NCBI GenBank assembly: GCA_025175895.1
Contig: CM045991.1
Coordinates: 88,647,174-88,711,173 of the forward strand
Source: Wurfbainia villosa
Lineage: Eukaryota > Streptophyta > Magnoliopsida > Zingiberales > Zingiberaceae
Direction of reading: 5' to 3'
DNA: 64,000 nt
Below the pieces are notes generated by a model. That model ran no database searches. It was not told the DNA's origin and saw only the letters and a list, made by a program, of their open reading frames with translations. The position numbers were made by a program, and so were the translations under genes. Below, in pieces: positions 55,559-64,000 of the stretch (positions are counted from its first letter, which is position 1; the number at the start of each line of letters is the position of its first letter).

Positions 55559-57725
55559 TGTTGGGAATCCTATGCGATAAATAAGAAAATCGCAGTAGAA
55601 AAAGGATCCCTCGAGCGATCCATGCGAAAGAAAACTCATACTAAAGAATAGATGTATAAAGCCCTATCCTATAGGGTATACCTTTGATGTGTGCCCTTTG
55701 TTTATCCCGCTTGTCCATGGTCCGTCGGATCTCTTTGATATTCATGTGTATGTGCCTCTATGGTATCCATACGAACACTCTTTGGAGAAAGGTTGTGCTA
55801 GCAACACCACAAAAGATGCTAGGCCTTGAGAGAATTTTGGCCAAGGGAAGAAGAGGGGGAAAACAAAGGCTATTTTCAACCAAAAACATCATGATCCAAG
55901 GTCCCTTTTTATATTCATCCCATGAATATGAAAGGTTTCATCCAACCCTTGGTTTTCCCTCTTCAATGCATGATTAATCCACATTAATCATGCATGATGA
56001 ATTTATACCATCCAAATTGATTTGAGTCCAACTCAAGTCAAATCAATTTGAGTCCATTCATCCAACTTTTGATTTTCCCTCTTCAATGCATGATTAATCC
56101 ACATTAATCATGCATGATGAATTTATTCCATCCAAATTGATTTGAGTCCAACTCAAGTCAAATCAATTTGAGTCCAACTCAAACTCGGCCATTTAATTCG
56201 AGTCTAACTTAAATCCAATCCTTTCAATGAATCCAATTCAATGCTTAATGGTTCATTTAGTCAAACTAAAATGAATGTCATCTCCAAAATAACATGTTCT
56301 TTGTGTGTGACCCTATAGGTTTTCGTAATGTTGGCAATGTCTCTAAACCACTTTAGACACATAAGCAATGAGTGACATCTAGCAATGCATCATTGCTACC
56401 CAAGTTACGAAAATGTCAAGATCCGACAAAACTTTTCTGTGACTATTATCTTGTATGAAGGTGTCTTTCTATCCTTGATGTCTTAGATCGATCAATGATG
56501 CATAGATCATGTCATCCCCTTATCGATCTTTATGTTTCTTGATCCCCAAGTAGACTCACTCAAAAAAATGAGCTCAATATCTCATATTGACTCATTTAAG
56601 AATGGCGATGCATTTCGTGGTCATACTCTATCAAGAGGCCAAAGATATCACTCCTGTCATATGAGAGGGATAGATCCCATCTACATCACTCACATCCCTC
56701 CACATAATTCGTTACATACCCAGTGATCGCCGTTACAGTGCACCCTGTTACGGTGTGACGTTAGACGATACCAAAGTACATAACTCCTTATGTAGGGAAC
56801 CGTAGTGACTTCATGTCTAAGGACTATTCATACCAATAGTCACATGAGAAAGTATATGACACTCATATAACGATCCATGACACACTCTCATGGCGGGTCA
56901 ATTCAGTACATATATTCTCCAATATATGTACCTATGTGTCAATGTGATATCGCATATCCATGACTTGTGAGATCAAGTCATCTATTGACCTACATGTTAG
57001 TCTTAATATATCAATATATCCCTTTATCTATTAATACAATACTTGACTAGGAATGTTTAAGGATAGTATTCTCTACACCTTCTCATAATCAATTCTACCA
57101 ATTGATATACTATAGATTAGAACCTACTATTCAAGGGCATTATTATATTTATTTACTGGCACACACATAAAGTAAATATAATTATCAATCTTTGCCTATT
57201 ATTAATGAAATATGATACATATGATCTCTAATCAATCATCTCATGATTGACACTAAGGGCTGACACTAACAATCTCCCACTAGCACTAGTGCCAATCATT
57301 GTAATCTCTAAGACCCAGTGACTTAGTATGACCATCATGCTTCCTCTGTGCCAAAGCCTTAGTCAAGGGATCAGCAATGTTAGCATCAATATCTACTCTG
57401 CATATCCGCACATCTCCTCTATCGATGATCTCTCGAATGAGGTGATACCACCGTAGTATATGTTTGGAATGCTGGTGAGAACGAGGTTCCTTAGCCTGTG
57501 CTATAGCCCCGTTGTTGTCACAATAAAGTTCTATAGGGCTCACGATGCTAGGAACTACACCAAGATCAGAAACAAACTTCCTTATCCAAACAGCCTCCTT
57601 TGCTGTATCAGAAGCAGCAATATACTCGGCCTTTGTAGTAGAATTTGCGACTGTGTCTTGCTTTGAACTCTTCTAGCTCACAACACCACCATTTAAATAA
57701 AAGACATACCCTGATTGCGATCTGT
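55559..57725 (-). mobile_element. Copia family C fragment: 3' LTR plus end of RNase H
   Basis: LTR 55559-57271 (TGTTGGGAATCC to GACACTAACA), then ATCTCCCACTAGC (polypurine complement) and RNase H to about 57722. Nothing else of the element is present. The host copia sequence repeats about 35-40 bases on both sides (55523-55556 and 57726-57763), so the join is not a usual target duplication. The LTR is a diverged relative of family B. Confidence 0.75.
57272..57722 (-). pseudogene. Copia RNase H end (family C)
   Basis: STTKAEYIAASDTAKEAVWI, ELYCDNNGAIAQAKEPRSHQ, KHILRWYHLIREIIDRGDV and ADPLTKALAQRKHDGH. A TAG at 57673-57675 replaces the Trp of the SWKSSKQ motif. It begins abruptly at QSQGYVF, where it joins the A2 protease region. 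Confidence 0.85.
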
Positions 57726-58140
57726 AATATTGAGAATGCCACTGGATACGTCTAACATATATATTCCATTGTATAAAGTTTCAATCTCATAAAGAATGTC
57801 ATTCAAAGTTATGTAACAACAATTGTTATTAAAAGTCAAATGATATCCATTTCTATTTAAGTAGGAAATAGAAACAATGTTCTTTATTAATGAAGGAACA
57901 TAATAGCAATTGTCCAGTTCTATGACAAGTCCTGTAGGGAGCTTCAACAAATATGTTCCGATGATGACCGCAGCAACCTTTGCTCCATTGCTAACTCACA
58001 AATTTGATTCTCCCTTGACGAGTCTTCTTTTATTCCTTAGCTCATCTATGCCATTACATATATGTGAGCCACACCCGGTATCCAATACCCAAGTGTCTGA
58101 GGAAATAGAATGACAATCAATAATGAAGATATCTGAAGAA
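57726..58140 (-). pseudogene. Copia protease and pre-integrase region (A2)
   Basis: Contains the protease site near 58070-58105 (TWVLDTGCGSHIC) and continues with LPTGLVIELDNCYYVPSLIK and NIVSISYLNRNGYHL. A stop separates the two frames near 57995. Cut at 57726 by the family C fragment. Confidence 0.8.
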
Positions 58141-58776
58141 GATGGGGCATCAGATGCCTTATTCTTCTTCACAGACTCAAGATAAATCTTACAGTTTCTT
58201 CGCCAATGACCCTCCTTGCCACAATGATGGCAAGTGCCCTTTTGAGATAGTTATGCCTTTTTCTTCTTCCCCTTCTGTTGTTCCTTTGACTTCCTCTTAG
58301 AACCTTTCTTTGAGGAATCAACTAACAACACCGTCCCCTGCTCATGCTTCACAGAAGGCTCCACAATCTTCAACATATTGAGCAGTACCAAGATGAACCT
58401 TCTTGCATCTCAGAGTTGAAGAGGATCATGGAGATTTCGAACCTTTCGGATCTCACTTGCTCATCAAACAACTCATAGAGATGAAAGACTATGGTATGAG
58501 CATCCATATGCTCATGCTGCTTCTACAGTCGGGTACCATTGCGACTAGCATGATGCAACTCACTAGTTTAGAATTACTCACATATTTGTGATAGGCCAAC
58601 AATTGGTCCGTAGTTGCATCATCACTAGGATGGGCGGGAAGAGGCTCTTCGAGAACATATGCAAGCTTTTCAACCTTGAGAATAATTCCCAAGTTTCTAA
58701 GCCAGTCCAAGAAGTTCGGCCCATTCAATTTATTCGAATTCAAAATGGAATGCAAATTCAAAGACATCATGATCAA
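58141..58776 (-). pseudogene. Copia gag (A2)
   Basis: Start at about 58768: MMSLNLHSILNSNKLNGPNF, LDWLRNLGIILKVEKL, AYVLEEPLPAHPSDDA, LLAYHKYVSNS. The middle is frame-broken. The zinc knuckle (CHHCGKEGHWRRNC) lies near 58190-58235, after a lysine-rich stretch, as in A1. Confidence 0.8.
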
Positions 58777-59940
58777 TCGATTAGCCTAGAAATACAAATC
58801 GAGCATATATGAGAAAGATGATTTAAAATTCATCAACATACATTTACAAAATCCCATTCATTTTTTTTCAAATTTCAAAACCCTCAAAATCAATTTGGAA
58901 GATTGTAGGTCTATCTTCGAATGGGTTGATATCCAACATAGGTAAGAACAACCTTGGAGAGAGTCCAACAAGCCATTCTTAGCTACGATGGTAGGTATCA
59001 AGTATACCGATTACATATCATGTATATGTAACTATCACAATGTGTTATCAACTAATTGAATGTTCACACATACATTGGGTTTTTAACACATTAACAAGTA
59101 TGCATCATATGCATAGCACCCAACTTCACCTCCCTTCACATAGACCATGGAGACAGTTCAACAAACCGATGCTCCAAGTTAAAACCGACCCATTAATCGT
59201 GAAATAGTTTTAATATGGTTAGAGCGCATTCAACCAATTAGCTAGGCTTGGACAGAGTCCAATAACCCAAACTAACGATTGACCTTTGACTCTTACCATA
59301 TTAGTAATAAACTATTTCAATGGTTTGAACATGTTCAGGTTTAACCCGGGCTTGGAGATAGTCCAACAACCCAAACAAGAAACGGAACTTCGGTTCTAAC
59401 CATATTAATGGAAGATGTAGACTTTAATATTGTGTAAGGGTTTTAATGTCTCATCCTCTTTTCATGCAAATAACTGTTATCTACAAGACATGACACGCAT
59501 GACATACATATGTGCAACTAATGCATCTACATGTCACAGCATGCATGACATTATGATATGCATCTAATGCAATTACATGGCATATAATTATGGCATGTAC
59601 AAAATAGTTTCCTTATTTGTCATAACTAATTTTGGAAATAAAATTTATTTGAGATTTGATTTCTTAAATCAAATCTTGATTAAATTAGGAAACAAATTTT
59701 CAAATCTAATCACATATTTTATTTTTGGAAATAATAATTAAGAAAATTCAAATTTAATTTAGGAAATAAATTTCCTAAATTGTAATTTCTTAATGACAAT
59801 AGAAAATTTCTAATTTGAATTTTTTTTACTAATTAAAATTTCCATAATTATTTCTAAACTTTCCAAAAGTAGAAAATTTTCAAAAATACAATTATGATTA
59901 TCGCAAAATAATTTTACGATTATATCGGAATATAGTCGGG
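58777..59940 (-). other. Copia A2 5' leader with repeated hairpins
   Basis: Hairpins at 58954-58968 (TTGGAGAGAGTCCAA), a decayed one near 59148, 59248-59262 (TTGGACAGAGTCCAA) and 59352-59366 (TTGGAGATAGTCCAA), read on the plus strand. Spacing is like that in A1 and in 15435-16229. The end near the LTR is A/T-rich. No gene. Confidence 0.75.
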
Positions 59941-59952
59941 CTCTTTTACCAT
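59941..59952 (-). other. Decayed primer binding site (A2)
   Basis: CTCTTTTACCAT corresponds to CTCTGATACCAC of A1; two or three changes have spoiled the tRNA-Met match. Confidence 0.65.
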
Positions 59953-60928
59953 TGTTGGGGTTCTCCGGTACCGACATGGGTGTGTGTTCGAATATATTTC
60001 GTAAACATGCACACAATGGAAGCAAAAACAAGTAATAAACTAATTTATTACAATATACACACCACACGTATGCAGGATACAACAAGTGTAGATATAATCG
60101 CCATTTCAAATTTTACAATAAAAGAAAACTACTCTAGGTATACCTGACGAATTATGTGAAGAAGAAATGACATCAACTTTAGCGACCCTCATAAGTTTCG
60201 CCTCTATCCGTATCCATGCCGAGTATCATCGGGATAGCTTCAACAAGCTACGAACCCCGTCTTCACAAAAGTTACTAGCCTCGCGTCGAAGACGTTGTGA
60301 TCTGAGTGATGATCACAATTTGAATCCAATTCGAATCCAAAAATGAATTTCGTAAACTCGCTTCTCGAAAGAATTTTTCATCAATCGATTGACGAAACTT
60401 CGATTCTCCACCAAAGAGGATTGTCGGGGATCCAATCCTTGGCAAGGAGGTCACTGTCGGAGTTCCGAATGTCGGCTAAATGACACTCTCATCGCAAAAG
60501 ACACAAGCTATCCAAGAAGGCAGCTTGGTGGAGGAGATGGCCGGCCAAACTAGTGGCCGACGATAGCCTTGTGGGCAGCGACTGGAGGTGGCCGACGGCT
60601 GAGCTTGTTGGGTGGTGGATGGCCTGCGGCTTGGTGGCTGGTCGACGACTGGAGGAGGTGGAGGCTAAACAACTTTGGGCGGCACCAAGGGTTTGGGCGA
60701 TGCACAAGGGAGAAGAGGAGATGAGAAAAACTAGGGTTTCAAAAACCTAAGTTGATCAAACATGGGTTATCTCTCAACCCCGTTATTTATAGAGAACATA
60801 TCTCTTATCCATTAAGAGACTTTTTCTCAAGACCTTTTCTCTAAAGCCTTTTCTCGAAAACCTTTTCTCAAAGAGTTATTAGTTCACAACCAAAACCCGT
60901 TAACCCGCTTTATTAAACCTAAATGGTC
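59953..60928 (-). mobile_element. 5' LTR of copia A2, outer half lost
   Basis: TGTTGGGGTTCTCC, matching 43358 onward and 9810 onward to CCGTTAACCCGCT, then breaks at about 60928 into D-type sequence. About 1 kb of the LTR (U3) is missing. The TATA box CTATAAATAA lies at about 60784-60793 on the minus strand. Confidence 0.8.
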
Positions 60929-61493
60929 AAAATTTAGGATCAAGGAGTCAAAACCTAAGATTTAGGAGGCAAGACTCATCTATAGGGAAGAAAGGCTTGA
61001 GCCACAAGCATAAGTCCAAGATAGATAAGCCTACCTATCACCATGTTCCATTCGATTATGGAACTCAATTTAGGTCTAGGAAAGCCAAGGTTACTAGGGA
61101 AGTTATCCCTAAGGTTAACGATGGTAGGTGTCTAGTGGCCAAAGTTTCCATGAAACCTAGGAAAGCCACTAAGAAGGTCACAAGGGAAGTCATCCATAGA
61201 GTTGACCAAGACAAAATCCATTTGACCAAGGATACCAAGCTTAGGAAGGTCATTAGGAAGGTATCAAGGGAGGTCATCCCTAGTGAATACCTAATTAACC
61301 CAAGGAGCTCCAATAGTTATTGGGTTCCTAGGAGCGTGATTCCTTCACGCTAAATGGGTTAGGGTGTGTCAACTTGAATTGGTGGGGTAGTTAATCTAAC
61401 CACAATAGAGTTGGCACTTTAGGTCATCTCCAAAGTAATGTGATACTTTAGAAATAAGGTTGAATTTAATCCTAAAAGATTTTAGGATGTGCC
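60929..61493 (+). pseudogene. D-type gag C-terminal remnant and tail
   Basis: Open frame from at least 60997 to 61353: KPTYHHVPFDYGTQFRSRKA, VTREVIPKV, and NPRSSNSYWVPRSV, matching residues about 400-523 of the gag at 49160-50731 but on the plus strand. The tail (GGGTTAGGGTGTGTCAACTTG) also matches. Left end cut at the A2 LTR break; right end replaced by a SIRE LTR at 61494. Confidence 0.8.
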
Positions 61494-62621
61494 TGTTGGT
61501 GTAGCAGGCATCAGATAATCGAACCTATGTTTTGATTATAGCAAAGACCCAAAGCTAAGGTCGTATTATTGTCTAACGAGATGAACCAAGTGTGCAGGAA
61601 TGTTTAAGCTGAGCTGAAGGTCGGCGATACCCAGAGTATCCCGAGTCGGGAAACTGTGTTGGTCGGGCAACACCGGGAGAACTTCGGAGGGAGCCAAAGA
61701 ACCTAGGTGGAGACCTGAAGCAAAGCTTCAAGTCACAAAAGGACCTAAGGTAAGCTCATGTGTGAGTGAATGTAAGGTTGGGCCCTCCATACGGGGACAT
61801 CCTTAGGCGGCGATCTGACTAAGACTTCCCGTCGAAGGTCTAGGTCAAGATCAGACGATAAGTGGTCGTCGAATTCACCTGTATTGTTTTCATTTCGAGC
61901 TAACTTGTTATTGCAGTGGAGTAAACAAGTTGACAGTTGACTGCTGGCTATTGCCAGTTGACCGCTGGTGGCATCAGTCGACTGGTAGGGTTCATCAGTC
62001 GACTTCCAGTCAAACTGCCCACCTTGAGGAGAGTCAAGGTAAGCTCCACTTATCTTGGGGAGATGAGGTTTTTTGATCATGAGCTGGAACTGAACATTGT
62101 GGAGCTTCAAAGGCTATAAAAGAAGGAGGGTTTCACCCCTTTGGGTCATCTAAAAGTGCTTACAAAGTGATCCCACAACGCTGCTTCTCTATGACAACTC
62201 TATGATGTCGAAGCGCTGTCGGAATGCCGACGACACAACCTCAAGCTCAAGATTTATTCATCGTCGGTATAAGTGATTAACATTTTCATTTCTATTCAGT
62301 GTATTACATTTTTTTTATCGAGCTTTTTACCATAACAAGGAGAGGGGGGATTGTCCCTCAACCTCGATCTTTTCATTTTGTAATCGTCGTCTCCTACCTC
62401 CAACGAGGAGGAGACTAGTTTAGTGAATTGCCCTCCGTACGCAATCAAGGATTGTAAGGGCCTTGGATTAGCAACCGTTAGGTTGTGAACCAAGTAAAAC
62501 CAACTTGTCTCATTTACTTTTCCACTGTGCATCTCTTTATTTCTATCGAATGAATTGAAAAGGAAACGAAGTTTTACGTGCGCTATTCACCCCCCCCTTC
62601 TAGCGCTTTTATGATCCAACA
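61494..62621 (+). mobile_element. 5' LTR of a SIRE/Maximus-like element
   Basis: TGTTGGTGTAGCAGG to TTATGATCCAACA, 1128 bp. TATA box TATAAAAG at 62115-62122. CAGTCGACTG-type motifs at 61935-62012. U5 ends CTATTCACCCCCCCCTTCTAGC, shared with the D LTRs. Confidence 0.85.
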
Positions 62622-62623
62622 AT

Positions 62624-62635
62624 TGGTATCAGAGC
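62624..62635 (+). other. tRNA-Met primer binding site (SIRE-like)
   Basis: TGGTATCAGAGC, exact, two bases after the LTR. Confidence 0.9.
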
Positions 62636-62840
62636 AGGGGCGTTATGATTTGGTGCAACCACCAATCTAGCATCGATTTTGTTTCTCTTTTTGTATTCGT
62701 TTTAATTTTCATCTCGTATTATTTTTTCCATTTCGTTAAGTTCCTATCTCCCGCACTACTTGAATCCTACTTGTTTTCATTTTGTAATCGTCGTCTCTAC
62801 TTGTTTTTCTTGTCGTTTGTGTTTTTGCAAGTTTTTTTAA

Positions 62841-63612
62841 ATGACCCATCTCGAAGGGTTTAGTACCGCCCGACTTCCATTTTACAACGGAGATGACTTC
62901 CATTACTAGAAGGGTCGGATGGAGTGCTACTTGAAAACCCAAGTAGAGATGTGGATCGTGATTCAAACTGGATTCACACTTCCAACAAATGGAGATGGTG
63001 AATTCTTGGATTGCGATCAGTGGACAAATGCCATGAAATGCCAAGTGGAAGTCGATGCCAAGGCCACACAAATCCTACAATTCGAGCTATCCAAAGAGGA
63101 GCTCAACTGCATCGACCGCTTTATTAGCGCAAAGGACTTGTGGAATAAGCTCATCGAGCTTCACGAAGGGACCGTGGACACCAAGGTATGTAAGAGGGAT
63201 CTCCTTTTAAATAAATTGTTTAACTTAAAAATGTAGTAACATGAGTTGGCCACCTAGCTCCATGTTCGAATTCAAGATACTATGAATGGGTTGCATTCGA
63301 TCGGACAGAAGGCAAAAAATTGGGACTTGATCAGGTACGCGCTTAATGCATTCCCTAGGACTACCTTGTGGGCATCCATGGTCGATGCCTACAAGGTTTC
63401 TAAGGACCTTTCAAAAATTAGGTTAGATGAATTATTTTCTGAATTTGAATTACATGAGCAGTCTAATTTGACCCCCGTCGAGAAAAGTATCGCTTTATTT
63501 GCAAGTCCGAAGAAGAAGCCCAAGAGAAAACCACCTTCGAAGGAAGAAGATGAGTGCAAGTTGAAGGTGAACGATGAGATAGAGACCAAACTAGTGAATC
63601 TAGTTCGGAAAT
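62841..63612 (+). pseudogene. SIRE/Maximus-like gag, first part
   Basis: ATG at 62841: MTHLEGFSTARLPFYNGDDF, then TAG at 62907-62909 where Trp is expected, KGRMECYLKTQVEMWIVIQT, SAKDLWNKLIELHEGT, stops at about 63234, and LRYALNAFP-type and FSEFELHEQSNL segments. One reading frame carries the whole with about four stops. It resembles SIRE/Maximus gag and more distantly the D gag. Confidence 0.8.
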
Positions 63613-64000
63613 AATCAAGAGTAGAAGGAGGCTAGTCAATCAATCCAAGGAGGGTAAGTTAAAACAAAGTTCTAACTATAGATTCTATGAGTGCAACAGG
63701 TTAGGCCATGTCAAATCGGAGTGCCCAAGACTCAAGAACAAGGCACCACAATCCAAGAAGGCACTCAACGCAACGTGGGAGGAATCGTCGGAGGAGGAAG
63801 ATGAGCTCAACAACCTCGCCTTCATGGCAAACCCGACCGAACTCGAGGATGAGTCCGAACCCGAAGATGAGTCCAACTCCGAATCTGACGATGAGTTTCA
63901 ATTCAAGACAAGCCACGGATCTGTATCCGATTCAAAAGGATCAATCAAGGTGAGTCGATCTTTAATTGATACATTGTATAGTGCAATTAGATTTTTAACT
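63613..64000 (+). pseudogene. SIRE/Maximus-like gag, zinc-knuckle part
   Basis: After a frameshift near 63595 the next frame reads SKEGKLKQSSNYRFYECNRL, GHVKSECPRLKNKAPQ and an acidic serine-rich segment (WEESSEEEDELNNLAFMANP). The knuckle has lost its first Cys (FYEC for CYEC). It continues beyond the window end. Confidence 0.75.

Larger units (their letters stand above)
43358..60928 (-). mobile_element. Copia element A2 (Angela-like, tentative), with two nested insertions
   Basis: In minus-strand order: 5' LTR (60928-59953, outer end lost), primer site, leader, gag, protease, [family C fragment 55559-57725], integrase, linker, reverse transcriptase, [D element 46158-53386], RNase H and 3' LTR (45568-43358). 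Taking out the inserts restores one collinear copia element. Several point stops make pol inactive. It was inserted into the Athila gag at 43357. Confidence 0.9.

Noticed and set aside
60553..60750. 65-codon Trp- and Gly-rich frame in the A2 LTR
   Set aside because: Lies in LTR sequence upstream of the TATA box on the opposite strand, and the homologous stretches at 10220-10340 and 43980-44100 do not keep it.

Overview
The window looks like nuclear intergenic DNA from a flowering plant, probably a monocot (inference). It is almost entirely nested long-terminal-repeat (LTR) retrotransposons. I see no host protein gene, rRNA, tRNA or CRISPR array. Ty1/copia elements of three groups, Ty3 chromovirus (Tekay/Del-type), Ty3 Athila/Tat-type and badnavirus-like endogenous pararetrovirus DNA are interleaved. 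Most coding frames carry stops or frameshifts. The best-preserved reading frame is a 523-residue gag at 49160-50731 (minus strand).

Layout. 1-3412: decayed plus-strand Ty3 chromovirus pol, followed by its LTR (3413-5735), which meets an inverted copy of the same LTR (5736-6266). 6267-11789: minus-strand copia element 'A1', cut just before reverse transcriptase. 11790-14164: 3' end of a SIRE/Maximus-like copia element. 14165-15434: minus-strand plant-transposon-type ORF with its upstream region. 15435-16229: plus-strand A leader. 16230-18571: LTR and tail of a SIRE-like gag-only family ('D'). 18572-29186: copia family 'B', two copies head to head as a 3.7-kb inverted repeat. 29187-31622: Athila 3' region carrying a D-type LTR. 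31623-39524: a SIRE LTR split by an Athila composite (32000-39120, target duplication TAAGT) that holds a degraded badnavirus-like array. 39525-41297: inverted Tekay-type LTR. 41298-43357: Athila 5' LTR and gag. 43358-60928: copia 'A2' on the minus strand, interrupted by a D element (46158-53386, which has its own solo-LTR insertion) and by a family 'C' fragment (55559-57725). 60929-61493: D-type gag remnant. 61494-64000: 5' end of a SIRE/Maximus-like element that runs off the window.

How the parts relate. Only the D element keeps two LTRs, a primer site, a polypurine tract and gag together. It has no pol, so it would need enzymes from a SIRE/Maximus-like partner such as those at 11790 or 61494, with which it shares U5 end sequence and promoter-proximal motifs. 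The most unusual signal is the number of repeated short inverted repeats: four TTGGA-CTCTC-TCCAA hairpins in every copia A leader, arrays of hairpins with covarying stems in D LTRs, clusters of CAGTCGACTG palindromes just upstream of LTR TATA boxes, duplicated hairpins in the B leader and a hairpin minisatellite in the Tekay LTR.

Lineage names (Angela, SIRE/Maximus, Tekay, Athila) are assigned from motifs and are tentative. Element edges are good to a few bases where TG/CA ends or target duplications are visible, and to about 10-30 bases elsewhere.
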